50,757 nucleotides of DNA from Nitrospira japonica. GTDB lineage: Bacteria; Nitrospirota; Thermodesulfovibrionia; UBA6902. Made by a program: the position numbers and the translations under genes. Where the stretch lies: contig DYJL01000022.1 of assembly GCA_020723105.1 (NCBI GenBank), positions 1 through 50,757 on the forward strand, written 5' to 3'. This document shows, piece after piece, positions 17,300 through 26,357 of the stretch (position 1 is its first letter; the number at the start of each line of letters is the position of its first letter). Under the pieces are notes generated by a model. The model searched no databases and was not told the origin of the DNA. It saw only the letters and a program-made list of their open reading frames with translations.

Positions 17300-18226
17300 C
17301 TATATCGCCAGCTTTTTGACAAGTTTCCTTACTGCTGCACATGATTCTCTGAACATAGCCTTTTCTTCTCTGGTGAGCTTTATTTCCACTATCTCCTCAA
17401 CACCCTCTTTGCCGAGTACGACAGGCACCCCGACGTAGAGGTCTTTTACTCCGTATTCTCCGTTCAGATATGCAGCGCTTGGCAGCAGTCTTTTCTCATC
17501 ATGAAGTATGGATTTTATCATCTGAAATGTTGCAGCAGCCGGAGCATAATAGGCGCTTCCTGACTTAAGCAGGCTGACTATCTCGGCTCCTCCGCTTCGG
17601 GTCCGCTGTATTAATGCATTAATTGTTTTTTTCTTCATTAATTCACTTACCGGAATTCCTTTGACTGTAGTGAATCTCGGCATAGGGACCATCTGATCGC
17701 CGTGGCCTCCAAGCAGCATCGTCTCTATGTCTTCAGGCGATACATTTAATTCCCAGGCAAGAAATGTCCTGAAACGTGCTGCATCAAGAATCCCCCCCAT
17801 TCCCATAACCCGCTTATCTGAAAACCCTGTTGTCTTCCAGGCCAACTGTGCCATTGCATCCATTGGGTTGGTCACAACAATAATGATGGCTTTAGGGGAG
17901 GTTTTTGCAATTGCTGCAGATGCAGCTTTAACAACACCTGCATTTGCATGAAGAAGGTCATCACGTGACATGTTGGGTTTTCGCGGGAAGCCTGCAGTGA
18001 TTACTACAATGTCGGAGTTTTTTGTATCAGAATAACTATTCGTCCCTTTTATACAAGCAGCAGAACCCCAAAGCGGACAGGCCTCTGCAATATCAAGCGC
18101 CTTACCCTGAGGGATTCCTTCCGCAATATCGAAAAGAACGACGTCAGCGATACCTTCTTTTGCAATCAACTGTGCTGTAGAGGCGCCGACATTTCCTGCA
18201 CCTATGATGGTTATTTTCTTTCGCAT
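17300..18226 (-). CDS. mdh: malate dehydrogenase (NAD-dependent)
   Basis: The enzyme interconverts malate and oxaloacetate in the cytoplasm. At 308 residues it belongs to the LDH-like MDH group. The NAD site IIGAGNVGAS is at the N-terminus. The specificity loop reads GFPRKPNMSRDDLL with the Arg typical of malate enzymes rather than the Gln of lactate enzymes, and the catalytic His is in GGHGDQMVP. There is no clear ribosome site before the ATG. The gene stands alone, convergent with the NDK-like gene. The 239-base gap 18227-18465 upstream shows no gene. Confidence 0.96.
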   Translation of the reverse strand: MRKKITIIGAGNVGASTAQLIAKEGIADVVLFDIAEGIPQGKALDIAEACPLWGSAACIKGTNSYSDTKNSDIVVITAGFPRKPNMSRDDLLHANAGVVKAASAAIAKTSPKAIIIVVTNPMDAMAQLAWKTTGFSDKRVMGMGGILDAARFRTFLAWELNVSPEDIETMLLGGHGDQMVPMPRFTTVKGIPVSELMKKKTINALIQRTRSGGAEIVSLLKSGSAYYAPAAATFQMIKSILHDEKRLLPSAAYLNGEYGVKDLYVGVPVVLGKEGVEEIVEIKLTREEKAMFRESCAAVRKLVKKLAI

Positions 18227-18477
18227 AATAATATGTTATTAATCATCAAACATCTAAAAATTTATTAAGATCTTTTAACAGACATGGAAGCCTGTTTCAG
18301 AATTTCTATAAACGACAAACGGCATATTACATTTTTGCTTTATGGCAAGTATGCTCTCTCTTCCTTACCCTGACTACTAACTACTGTCTCATGAATAGTC
18401 TGGGATAGACATTATATCCAAGACATGTAATATTTCACAAGAGTTTGTTATCATAGAAACAATCAATGGAGGTACAA

Positions 18478-18651
18478 ATGGCTATCAGTAAAGAACTGCT
18501 TGATATACTTGCATGTCCCAAGTGCAAGGGGGATATAAGGCTGAACGAATCAGGAAGCGGCCTTATTTGCGACAGGTGCAAACTCCTCTATCATATTAAA
18601 GACAATATACCTGTCATGCTTATAGACGAGGCGGAAAAAATAGAGGGCTAA
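18478..18651 (+). CDS. Trm112/UPF0434-family small zinc-ribbon protein
   Basis: A 57-residue protein. It has the Trm112-like signature ELLDILACPKCKGDI, a second Cys pair (ICDRCK) and IPVMLIDEAE at the end. Bacterial members are small zinc-ribbon proteins of poorly defined role; eukaryotic Trm112 activates methyltransferases. GGAGG at 18468-18472 overlaps an earlier ATG (18466) and is correctly spaced for the ATG at 18478, which decides the start. The stop lies two bases from the convergent purB stop. Confidence 0.9.
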   Translation: MAISKELLDILACPKCKGDIRLNESGSGLICDRCKLLYHIKDNIPVMLIDEAEKIEG

Positions 18652-18653
18652 AC

Positions 18654-19946
18654 CTATTTAAATACCCTTTTGAAAATATAGTTCACGTTCTTCAGATAAT
18701 AAGACAAATCAAAAAGCCTTTCTATTTCTTTTGAGGATAAATATTTCTTAATCTCATGGTCTTCTTTTAAGACCTCTTTAAAATCTTTTTTGCTGCTCCA
18801 GCTCTCCATAGCGCTTCTCTGAACACACTGATAAGCATTTTCCCTGCTCATCCCCTTCTCGATAAGCTTAAGCAGAACGCGCTGGGAATTGTACAGGCCG
18901 TAGCTTTTATTGATATTCTCAAGCATTCTTTCAGGATACACATGAAGCCCTTTCAGGATTCCTGTTAAACGTGCCAGCATGTAGTCAATAAGTATGGTGC
19001 TGTCCGGAATTATTATTCTCTCTACAGACGAATGACTGATGTCACGCTCATGCCATAAGGCAATGTTCTCCATCGCAGCCATAGCATTTGAGCGTATAAC
19101 ACGGGCCAACCCGCTCAGATTTTCACTGCCTATAGGGTTTCTTTTGTGCGGCATGGCGGATGAACCCTTCTGCCCTTTTTCAAACGGCTCCTCGGCCTCA
19201 AGCACTTCGGTCCGCTGAAGATGCCTGATCTCAACAGCGATCTTCTCAATGGTTGCTGCCGTAAGCGCAAGTGCGTTCATGAATTCCGCATGCCGGTCTC
19301 TCTGAATGATCTGCGTTGATACAGGAGCCGGCTTCAGACCAAGTTTATTACATACATGAGTTTCAATGGATGGAGGGATATTTGAGAATGTGCCGACAGG
19401 CCCTGAAAGCTGCCCGTAACTTATAGTTTCCCGCGCGGCCGCAATCCTGAGCAGGTTGCGCTTCATCTCCTCATACCAAAGCGCAAACAAGAGGCCGAAT
19501 GTTGTGGGCTCTGCATGAATGCCGTGACTTCTTCCCATACGCAGGGTGGTTTTGTATTTCAGGGCCTTGGTTTTCAGAACCTTCAAAAGCTCTTTTACAT
19601 CACTGATAATAATATCCGCTGCCTCTCTCATCTGTAAGGCAAGAGCTGTATCGAGAATGTCTGAGGATGTAAGCCCTTTGTGAATGAAACGGGAATCAGG
19701 CCCGACATATTCGGCAACAGAGGTTAAGAAAGCAATGACATCATGTTTAACTGTCTGCTCTATCTTGTCAATCCTTTTGATGTTGAAATTCGCTTTTCTC
19801 TTTATGACGGCAAGACTCTTCTTCGGGATCTCTCCGAGATTCGCCCACGCCTCGCACGCGGCAATCTCAACGTCAAGCCATTTCCGGAATTTGTTTTCCG
19901 GTTCCCAGATTTTTGCCATTACAGGTCTTGTATAACGCGGTATCAT
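18654..19946 (-). CDS. purB: adenylosuccinate lyase
   Basis: PurB catalyses two fumarate-releasing steps, in IMP synthesis (SAICAR to AICAR) and in AMP synthesis. At 430 residues it is the usual size of the bacterial short type. The superfamily signature GSSAMPHKRNPIGSEN is intact and holds the mobile catalytic loop serine. GRSHGIHAEPTTFG carries the conserved His. It follows nusB at 114 bases on the same strand, so it may be the last gene of the lepA-to-nusB transcript or have its own promoter. Confidence 0.97.
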   Translation of the reverse strand: MIPRYTRPVMAKIWEPENKFRKWLDVEIAACEAWANLGEIPKKSLAVIKRKANFNIKRIDKIEQTVKHDVIAFLTSVAEYVGPDSRFIHKGLTSSDILDTALALQMREAADIIISDVKELLKVLKTKALKYKTTLRMGRSHGIHAEPTTFGLLFALWYEEMKRNLLRIAAARETISYGQLSGPVGTFSNIPPSIETHVCNKLGLKPAPVSTQIIQRDRHAEFMNALALTAATIEKIAVEIRHLQRTEVLEAEEPFEKGQKGSSAMPHKRNPIGSENLSGLARVIRSNAMAAMENIALWHERDISHSSVERIIIPDSTILIDYMLARLTGILKGLHVYPERMLENINKSYGLYNSQRVLLKLIEKGMSRENAYQCVQRSAMESWSSKKDFKEVLKEDHEIKKYLSSKEIERLFDLSYYLKNVNYIFKRVFK

Positions 19947-20060
19947 GATTACCTCACTTGAATAAAAAAATTAAATCAGAATTTGTGTAAATACTATATC
20001 ACAAGGCATCCTTTTTATTGTTATGAAATTTGCATGGTGATCATGAGACAAAAAGCTTAT

Positions 20061-20480
20061 TCAGATAGTCTTCTTAGTTGATATTATATGCGCAATCTTA
20101 TCCAATATTCCGTTTATGAAGGGCGCTGAGTCTTCTGTGGAATATTTTTTGGCAATCTCGAGGGCTTCATTCATTACAACAGAAGGGGGGATATCTTTTC
20201 TGTATAACAGTTCATATGTGGCTGCGCGGAGGATGTTTCTGTCAATCACCGCCATTCTTTCGATCAACCAGTTTTCAGCGGCTTTTTTAATTGCTTCATC
20301 TATCTCTGTGATGTGCTTTCTCGTGCTTGAAACAATATCATGGGTGAATTCTTTTACATCTTCTTCCTCTTCATTGCCTTCCCAGAATTCGTTCCATGCA
20401 ACTTCATCTAATTCATTGCTTGTAAGGTCCAACTGAAAGAGGATTTGCAATGCGTATTCTCTTGCCCGGCGCCGTTTCAT
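20061..20480 (-). CDS. nusB: transcription antitermination factor NusB
   Basis: NusB pairs with NusE (S10) on boxA RNA to protect rRNA transcription from termination. The 139 residues are the usual length, start with RRRAREYALQILFQLD and contain the RNILRAATYELLYR and PPSVVMNEALEIAKKY segments. In many bacteria nusB follows ribH, as here. The 121-base gap from ribH is filled by heptanucleotide repeats, and no clear ribosome site precedes the ATG. Confidence 0.95.
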   Translation of the reverse strand: MKRRRAREYALQILFQLDLTSNELDEVAWNEFWEGNEEEEDVKEFTHDIVSSTRKHITEIDEAIKKAAENWLIERMAVIDRNILRAATYELLYRKDIPPSVVMNEALEIAKKYSTEDSAPFINGILDKIAHIISTKKTI

Positions 20481-20485
20481 AAATA

Positions 20486-20519
20486 AAGTTGAAAGTTGAA
20501 AGTTGAAAGTTGAAAGTTA
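20486..20519. repeat. tandem heptamer repeat upstream of nusB
   Basis: AAAGTTG is repeated four times almost perfectly, directly upstream of the nusB start codon. Confidence 0.85.
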
Positions 20520-20576
20520 AGAAATACAAGTGATAAATAAACCGGAAAGCCGTCAATTGCCCTAAAGCCAGATTTT

Positions 20577-20614
20577 TTACTCTTAACTCTTAACTCGTAA
20601 CTCATAACTTTTTT
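20577..20614. repeat. heptamer repeat over the end of ribH
   Basis: Units of the form TTAACTC, GTAACTC and ATAACTT in seven-base steps run from the intergenic region into the last codons and stop of ribH. Confidence 0.65.
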
Positions 20615-21063
20615 AAGAGTTGCGCCATTTCAATGGCCACCATAGCAGCGTCCCAGCCTTTGTTGCCGCTTTTGGTGCCGGCACGTTCGACAGCCTGTTC
20701 TATGGTATCTGTAGTTAACACGCCAAAGGCTATCGGAATCCCTGTTTCCATAGAGGCTGTTGCAATCCCTTTGGCGGCCTCTGCTGCAACATAATCAAAA
20801 TGCGGAGTAGCGCCACGAATAATTGTTCCAAGACAGATAAGAGCGTCATAAGATTTCTTGTCAGCGACCTTTTTGGCCACAAGCGGTATCTCAAAGGAAC
20901 CGGGGACTTTTATGATGTCAATATTCTTTTCATTGGCGCCGTGCCTTATCAGTGCGTCCATAGCGCCGTCAAGAAGTTTACCGGTTATAAATTCATTAAA
21001 ACGGCTTACGATTATGGCAAATTTAAGTCCTTCTGCCTGCAGTTCACCTTCAAAACGTTTCAT
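20602..21063 (-). CDS. ribH: 6,7-dimethyl-8-ribityllumazine synthase
   Basis: RibH condenses the butanone phosphate made by RibBA with the ribityl-aminouracil to give lumazine. The 153 residues have the family features [42 protein letters not shown] and a C-terminal GNKGWDAA. The start at 21063 is fixed by AGGAGGT seven bases upstream; a longer frame to 21120 would read through the palindrome and has no family match. The last codons overlap a heptamer repeat. Confidence 0.96.
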   Translation of the reverse strand: MKRFEGELQAEGLKFAIIVSRFNEFITGKLLDGAMDALIRHGANEKNIDIIKVPGSFEIPLVAKKVADKKSYDALICLGTIIRGATPHFDYVAAEAAKGIATASMETGIPIAFGVLTTDTIEQAVERAGTKSGNKGWDAAMVAIEMAQLLKKL

Positions 21064-21079
21064 GGTACCTCCTAAATTT

Positions 21080-21108
21080 GTAGAGGCGGGTTTGAAACCC
21101 GCCTCTAC
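21080..21108. repeat. 29-bp perfect palindrome between ribBA and ribH
   Basis: The arms GTAGAGGCGGGTT and AACCCGCCTCTAC surround a three-base centre. A shorter member is at 4000-4022. It lies in a transcribed gap, just upstream of the ribH ribosome site. Confidence 0.85.
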
Positions 21109-21116
21109 TTTAAAAA

Positions 21117-22331
21117 TCAAACATTTTCAAGAATGTGTCCCAGTTTTTTCTTTTTAGCCTTGAGATATTTGATATTTTTTTCATGCGGTGCTGTCTCAAC
21201 AGGAACCCGCTCAACTATGCGCAGGCCGTATCCCTCAAGGCCGATAAGTTTTTTGGGGTTATTCGTCATCAGGCGCATCCTGCGCACACCGAGATTGACG
21301 AGTATTTGTGCTCCAATGCCGTAATCTCTCAAGTCAGGTTTAAAACCAAGTTTTACATTCGCTTCTACTGTATCCAGTCCCTGATCCTGTAAGGCATAAG
21401 CTTTCAATTTATTTACAAGGCCGATCCCCCGGCCTTCCTGCTTCATGTAAAGGAGCACCCCTTTGCCCTCTTTCTTTATCATAGCCAGGGCCTTGTGCAA
21501 TTGATCCCCGCAATCGCATCTCTTTGAAGCAAAGACATCGCCTGTAAGACATTCGGAATGCACCCTGACCAGCACGTCTTCATCAGGAGAGATATTGCCT
21601 TTGACAAGCGCTACATGGAGCGAATCATCTACCATATTGCCAAATGCAATGGCTGTAAACTCACCGCCATATGCAGTAGGTATTTTTGTTGTGGCAAGTC
21701 TTGTTACCAGGCACTCATTACGCATCCTGTACTGAATAAGGTCTTTGATAGTGACCATCTTTAACCCATGTTTGCGGGCAAACTTTGCAAGCTGAGGAAC
21801 CCTCGCCATCGTGCCGTCATCATTCATTATTTCACAGATAACCCCGGCCGGACCAAGTCCTGCCAATCTTGCAAAATCAACAGAGCCTTCTGTCTGTCCT
21901 GCACGTTGCAGAACGCCTCCCGGCTGCGCCCTTAACGGAAAGATATGACCCGGACTCACTATGTCTTCAGGTTTTGCTTTTGGATTAATTGCAGTCCTGA
22001 TTGTCTTGGCCCTGTCATGAGCTGAAATGCCGGTGGTAACACCCTTTCTCGCTTCGATTGAAATAGTAAAGGCCGTGCCGAATTTCGACATATTCATATC
22101 TGACATCATCGGCAGATTAAGGGCCTTCACTTTCTCAGGGGTCAACGACAGACAAATTAATCCCCTGCCGTATTTAGCCATGAAGTTTATTGCATCGGGT
22201 GTTATTTTGTCTGCAGCAATAGTGAGGTCCCCTTCGTTTTCCCGGTCTTCGTCATCAACAAGCACAATCATCTTGCCAGCTTTGATATCTTTAATGGCTT
22301 CGTCTATAGTGTTAAATTTGAATTTATGCAT
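21117..22331 (-). CDS. ribBA: bifunctional 3,4-dihydroxy-2-butanone-4-phosphate synthase / GTP cyclohydrolase II
   Basis: The N-terminal half (about 1-205) is RibB ([16 protein letters not shown] with the acidic metal site; [21 protein letters not shown]). The C-terminal half (about 206-404) is RibA, with the zinc cysteines in [14 protein letters not shown] and the GTP site EGRGIGL. It makes both precursors of riboflavin. It sits between ribE and ribH. No FMN riboswitch was recognised upstream. Confidence 0.97.
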   Translation of the reverse strand: MHKFKFNTIDEAIKDIKAGKMIVLVDDEDRENEGDLTIAADKITPDAINFMAKYGRGLICLSLTPEKVKALNLPMMSDMNMSKFGTAFTISIEARKGVTTGISAHDRAKTIRTAINPKAKPEDIVSPGHIFPLRAQPGGVLQRAGQTEGSVDFARLAGLGPAGVICEIMNDDGTMARVPQLAKFARKHGLKMVTIKDLIQYRMRNECLVTRLATTKIPTAYGGEFTAIAFGNMVDDSLHVALVKGNISPDEDVLVRVHSECLTGDVFASKRCDCGDQLHKALAMIKKEGKGVLLYMKQEGRGIGLVNKLKAYALQDQGLDTVEANVKLGFKPDLRDYGIGAQILVNLGVRRMRLMTNNPKKLIGLEGYGLRIVERVPVETAPHEKNIKYLKAKKKKLGHILENV

Positions 22332-22378
22332 ATATGCTCTCCAATGAAAATCAAAAAAAATAATCTCTGATTTTTTAT

Positions 22379-23014
22379 TTAACCTGCAAACCCTTTCTCT
22401 TTCAGTAATTCCATAAGCCCCTTATCCGTATCTTTACTGCCCAGAAATTTTTCTACATATTTACCTATAATGTCGGCTTCAAGATTTACCTTGCCGCCAG
22501 GAACTTTGCCGTCAATGTTAGTAGCCTTAAGAGTATGCGGAATTATCGCCACACTGAAAGTCCTGTTATTAACCTCTACCACAGTCAGGCTTATTCCGTC
22601 AATCGCTATGGAGCCTTTCTTGACAATGTATTTCAAAACTTCTGAAGGCGCCTCAAAAGTAAAAAAGGTATATTCCCCTGCTGTTCTCCTGTCACTAATT
22701 GTGCCGACTCCGTCAACATGTCCGGTTACAAGATGTCCGCCAAGCCGGCCGGACAACGTCAGTGCACGCTCAAGATTCACCCGGTCTTTTGTCCGCAATT
22801 CACCAATAGTTGTACTGCGCAATGTCTCAGGCGAAATGTCAAAGGAAATATTTTTGCCGTGCTTTGTGACCGTAAGGCATACACCGTTGACGGAAACACT
22901 GTCGCCGAGCTGCACCGCAAATTCAAGTGACGGCATCAGAGACAATCTTATGCCATTTCCTGTTTTTTCAACAGAGGTAATAGTTCCAGTTGCCTCAATG
23001 AGCCCGGTAAACAT
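22379..23014 (-). CDS. ribE: riboflavin synthase, alpha subunit
   Basis: This enzyme dismutates two lumazines to riboflavin. Two lumazine-binding repeats are visible: [12 protein letters not shown]... with NGVCLTV, then [12 protein letters not shown]... with [10 protein letters not shown]. The start is taken at 23014 because family members begin MFTGLIE; the stop of lepB is two bases upstream, so the genes are coupled. The 211 residues are typical, with a short C-terminal tail. Confidence 0.96.
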   Translation of the reverse strand: MFTGLIEATGTITSVEKTGNGIRLSLMPSLEFAVQLGDSVSVNGVCLTVTKHGKNISFDISPETLRSTTIGELRTKDRVNLERALTLSGRLGGHLVTGHVDGVGTISDRRTAGEYTFFTFEAPSEVLKYIVKKGSIAIDGISLTVVEVNNRTFSVAIIPHTLKATNIDGKVPGGKVNLEADIIGKYVEKFLGSKDTDKGLMELLKEKGFAG

Positions 23015-23016
23015 AT

Positions 23017-23727
23017 TTAATGAATCAGTCTTCCTATCCTGCTCCATCTGACTTTGGAGAGGAAATTGCCGTCGTTATTCCAGGACCAGTACATAATAAA
23101 GGCCTTTCCCTTTATCTCTTCCATACTGACAACTCCCCAGTAACGACTGTCATAACTCTGGTCCCTGTTGTCTCCCATGACAAATACACTATTGCGGGGG
23201 ACCATGAAGGGGCCCAAATTATCCCTCTGAGAGTTCTCAGTATTAGAATCCGAATGTGCTATATACGGTTCGTTTTGCAGTGCATCGTTAATATATACTT
23301 TCTTGTCCTTTATCTCGACCTTGTCACCCCCGATACCAACAACCCTTTTTATAAAATCCTTGCAGTCATCCTGAAACAGGTAAAAAGGATTGCTGTGCCG
23401 CCATGTGTTTTCAAGCCGTTTTTCAATGCTGCTGACAACACTTGTGCATTCCGGCTTTTCTTTATTCTTGGGGAAAGAAAAAACAATGATGTCGCCTTTT
23501 TTCGGCTGATTAAACAGCAGGACTCTTGTGTCGGTAAAGGGTATTTTCAGTCCATAACTGAATTTATTTACAAGCAGATGGTCGCCTATAACCAGCGTTG
23601 GTATCATAGAGCCTGATGGTATTTTAAATGCCTGAACAACAAAAGTCCTGATAAAAAGGGCCAGAATAATAGCAATGGAAATGGCCTCTACGTATTCGCG
23701 GAATTTTGATTTTCTGTTTTTAGCCAA
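23017..23727 (-). CDS. lepB: signal peptidase I
   Basis: This membrane-anchored protease removes signal peptides. There is one N-terminal membrane helix (about 13-32), the nucleophile serine in IPSGSMIPTL, the general-base lysine in DFIKRVVGIGGD, and box E GDNRDQSYDSRYWG. The 236 residues are normal. It follows lepA on the same strand, a conserved pairing. The 108-base gap between them contains a heptamer tract. Confidence 0.96.
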   Translation of the reverse strand: MAKNRKSKFREYVEAISIAIILALFIRTFVVQAFKIPSGSMIPTLVIGDHLLVNKFSYGLKIPFTDTRVLLFNQPKKGDIIVFSFPKNKEKPECTSVVSSIEKRLENTWRHSNPFYLFQDDCKDFIKRVVGIGGDKVEIKDKKVYINDALQNEPYIAHSDSNTENSQRDNLGPFMVPRNSVFVMGDNRDQSYDSRYWGVVSMEEIKGKAFIMYWSWNNDGNFLSKVRWSRIGRLIH

Positions 23728-23774
23728 ACTGTGTTCTCCAAGACCCCTGTTTATAGAACATTCATATGATGAGT

Positions 23775-23828
23775 CGTTAGTTTTCAGTTGTTAATTGTTA
23801 GTCTAAAAACTAAAAACTGACAACTAAT
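23775..23828. repeat. heptanucleotide-periodic tract between lepA and lepB
   Basis: Seven-base units (GTTAGTT, GTTGTTA, GTCTAAA, AACTAAA, AACTGAC, AACTAAT) run over about 54 bases and share TTGTTAGTCTAAAAACTAA with the tract at 5064. Confidence 0.7.
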
Positions 23829-23835
23829 AATTTTT

Positions 23836-25629
23836 TTATTTCACCTTCAGCACTGCCAGAAACGCTTCCTGTGGAACCTCTACCCTTCCAACCTGCTTCA
23901 TTCTCTTTTTACCCTCTTTCTGTTTTTCGAGCAGTTTTCTCTTCCTCGTTATATCGCCTCCGTAGCATTTTGCAAGGACGTTTTTCCTCATAGCCTTGAT
24001 GGTTTCCCTTGCAATAATTTTGCTGCCTATAGCTGCCTGAATAACGACTTCAAACATCTGCCTCGGTATAACCTCACGCAGTTTTTCTGCAACCTGTCTT
24101 CCCTTGCTATGGGCTTGGTCCTTGTGAACGATCATTGAAAGGGCATCAACAGGCTCTCCGTTGAGAAGCAGGTCCAGCTTGATAAGCTGGGATTCCCTGT
24201 AACCGATGAATTCATAATCCATTGACGCATAACCGCTTGACAGGGATTTTAGTTTATCATAAAAGTCCCATAAAATCTCATTAAGCGGCATCTCGTAAGT
24301 CACAACTATTCTGTCTTTCCCGATGTAATGAAAATCTTTTTGCATGCCACGCCGTTCCTGACAGAGTTCGAGCATGGGCCCGATATATTTTTGTGGCACA
24401 AAGATCACAACCTTTACGAAAGGCTCTTCCATGCTCTCGTATTTTGCAGGGAGCTTTGCTGGGCTGTCAATATATACAATTTCGTCGGGAGATTTAATAA
24501 TCTTGTAAATAACAGTGGGGGCTGTATTTACAAGCTCAAGCTGAAACTCTCTTTCAAGACGTTCTTTAATTATCTCCATATGCAGCAGACCTAAAAATCC
24601 GCAACGAAAACCAAACCCGAGGGCCGATGAGGTCTCTGGCTCAAAACTGAAAGAGGCATCATTCAGCCGGAGCTTTTCAAGGGCATCTTTTAATGCTGCA
24701 TACTGATGTGTTTCAGTAGGGTAGAGACCGCTGAAGACCATCGGTTTTATATCTTTATATCCCGGACACGGTTCGTGAGTCGGATTTTCAGCATCAGTGA
24801 TAGTGTCGCCAACTTTTGTATCTGCCACATTTCTAATGCTTGCAATGATATAGCCGACCTCGCCGGCGCTCAGTAAATCAACCGTCCTTTTATGGGGCGT
24901 AAATATTCCTACCTCCAGCACTTCGTAAGTCTTCTGCACAGCCATAAGCAGGATCTTTGAGCCCTTCTTTACCGAGCCTTCAAAGAGCCTCACAAGCACG
25001 ATGACTCCCTGATAGTTATCAAACCATGAATCAAAAATTAGCGCCTTCAGGGGATTGTCTTTGCTGCCTGTGGGTGGCGGCACCTTCTTGACTACAGCTT
25101 CAAGCACCTCCCTGACACCCGTTCCTTCTTTTGCAGAAGTCAGTATAATGTCAGAGCAGTCAATGCCGACAGCTTCCTCAATCTGCGATTTTACCCTTTC
25201 AGGTTCGGCGCTCGGAAGATCAATCTTATTTATAATCGGAACTATTTCAAGGTTGTGGTCCAATGCCAAATATGTGTTTGCAAGAGTCTGCGCCTCAACC
25301 CCCTGGGAGGCATCCACTATAAGAAGCGCACCTTCGCAAGAGGCCAGGCTGCGCGAGACTTCATAAGAAAAATCAACGTGACCCGGTGTATCAATGAGAT
25401 TAAGGATATAATCCTTTCCGTCTGAGGCCGTATAGTTAAGCCTCACTGCATGCGCCTTTATTGTTATTCCCCGCTCCTGCTCCAGATCCATGGAATCCAG
25501 CACCTGCTTTGTAGTCATTTCCCTCTGTGTGAGAGCGCCTGTTATTTCGAGTATGCGATCTGCAAGCGTGGATTTGCCGTGGTCAATATGCGCAATAATG
25601 GAAAAATTTCTTATGTTATTTCCTGACAT
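23836..25629 (-). CDS. lepA: elongation factor 4 (LepA) GTPase
   Basis: This ribosome-associated translational GTPase back-translocates or remodels stalled ribosomes. At 597 residues it is full length. G1 is [10 protein letters not shown]2 QERGITIK, G3 DTPGHVD and G4 NKID. The C-terminal LepA-specific domain includes [26 protein letters not shown] lies upstream of the ATG. It is the first gene of the lepA-lepB-rib-nusB block. Confidence 0.98.
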   Translation of the reverse strand: MSGNNIRNFSIIAHIDHGKSTLADRILEITGALTQREMTTKQVLDSMDLEQERGITIKAHAVRLNYTASDGKDYILNLIDTPGHVDFSYEVSRSLASCEGALLIVDASQGVEAQTLANTYLALDHNLEIVPIINKIDLPSAEPERVKSQIEEAVGIDCSDIILTSAKEGTGVREVLEAVVKKVPPPTGSKDNPLKALIFDSWFDNYQGVIVLVRLFEGSVKKGSKILLMAVQKTYEVLEVGIFTPHKRTVDLLSAGEVGYIIASIRNVADTKVGDTITDAENPTHEPCPGYKDIKPMVFSGLYPTETHQYAALKDALEKLRLNDASFSFEPETSSALGFGFRCGFLGLLHMEIIKERLEREFQLELVNTAPTVIYKIIKSPDEIVYIDSPAKLPAKYESMEEPFVKVVIFVPQKYIGPMLELCQERRGMQKDFHYIGKDRIVVTYEMPLNEILWDFYDKLKSLSSGYASMDYEFIGYRESQLIKLDLLLNGEPVDALSMIVHKDQAHSKGRQVAEKLREVIPRQMFEVVIQAAIGSKIIARETIKAMRKNVLAKCYGGDITRKRKLLEKQKEGKKRMKQVGRVEVPQEAFLAVLKVK

Positions 25630-25688
25630 GGTTATACATCCTTAATTAAGCTTCTATAGAAAAAATCATTTAAAGTCCAAACAATAAT

Positions 25689-26093
25689 TTAAATTAAAGA
25701 GGTGGATTTAGGCAAGATAATCACCAGACTCATTAAAAGATCAATGTAGCTGTCATCTACCCGTTTGTAAGGATCAGGCAGCACGTGGGGCCTGAAATCG
25801 CCTTTTCGGTCACGCGGCACATTGACCTGAAGCCGCCATGAACCCGTGGTCAAATCGCGAGGATAATATCCGTTGCCCTTGTTGTCCATGCTGTTTCCCA
25901 AAAATATGTTCCGCTCTCCTTTCATTATTGCATCAACCAGATCCTCCAGAAGATGTCGCATTGCCAGCTTCTGGGATACCTCTGCATTACTGTCAAGATA
26001 CTTCCCAAGCACTTCTTCTACTGCCCTCGTTTTGATGGCCTCTATTGCTTCAGCGCTCAATTTATTCTTTCCTCCTTTATTCTTCCCAGACAC
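25689..26093 (-). pseudogene. truncated IS256/mutator-type transposase (N-terminal fragment)
   Basis: About 125 residues match the start of IS256-family transposases: a Lys-rich N-terminus, then LLEDLVDAIMKGER, GNGYYPRDLTTGSWRLQVNV and PDPYKRVDDSYIDLLMSLVI. After that the homology stops and the frame ends ten residues later. The catalytic DDE region, more than two thirds of the protein, is absent. It lies head-to-head with a truncated vapC-like gene, suggesting the element inserted there and was later deleted. Confidence 0.85.
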
Positions 26094-26106
26094 AACATTA
26101 TCTTAA

Positions 26107-26346
26107 CACCCCACCGAGGAAGGGTTTAATAAATGTAAGAGGCTCCTTGAGACTGCTACTGTGTATACAGTAGATGAAAATATTGCCGACAAGGCAATTG
26201 AGTTGAGAAAGCAAACGAAGATTAAGCTTGCCGATGCCGTTATAGCCGCTACGGCCCTGCAGCATAATTTGAAATTGGCAACAAGAAACGTAGATGATTT
26301 TAAAATGATTGAAGGGCTTGAGGTTGTGAATATCTTCAATGACTGA
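26107..26346 (+). pseudogene. VapC-like PIN-domain toxin, C-terminal fragment
   Basis: The frame is open from 26107. From about 26140 it matches the second half of PIN toxins: LLETATVYTVDENIADKAIELRK, then KLADAVIAATAL with the conserved Asp, and LATRNVDDFK ending IVNIF-like. The N-terminal half with the first acidic active-site residue is missing and replaced by the transposase remnant. No VapB antitoxin gene is visible. It is probably not functional; a GTG at 26161 could start a 61-residue product without an active site. Confidence 0.75.
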
Positions 26347-26357
26347 GAAATCCAACT

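Noticed and set aside
18268-18280. AAGATCTTTTAAC shared with 47363-47375
   Set aside because: A 13-base AT-rich match containing a small palindrome, at different distances from the nearest starts; likely chance.
20486-20519. CRISPR-like array
   Set aside because: Seven-base tandem units without spacers; not a CRISPR. No repeat-spacer array was found anywhere in the window.
21064-21120. 19-residue N-terminal extension of RibH
   Set aside because: It is translated from the 29-bp palindrome and an AGGAGGT site sits before the internal ATG at 21063.
22470-23051. 193-residue open frame on the plus strand over ribE
   Set aside because: Antisense shadow of ribE, whose two lumazine-binding repeats are well conserved.
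23020-23616. 198-residue open frame on the plus strand over lepB
   Set aside because: Antisense shadow of lepB with its catalytic Ser and Lys motifs.
22332-23835. FMN riboswitch upstream of the riboflavin genes
   Set aside because: No RFN-element-like conserved segments were seen in the gaps before ribE or ribBA; ribD is also not in this window.
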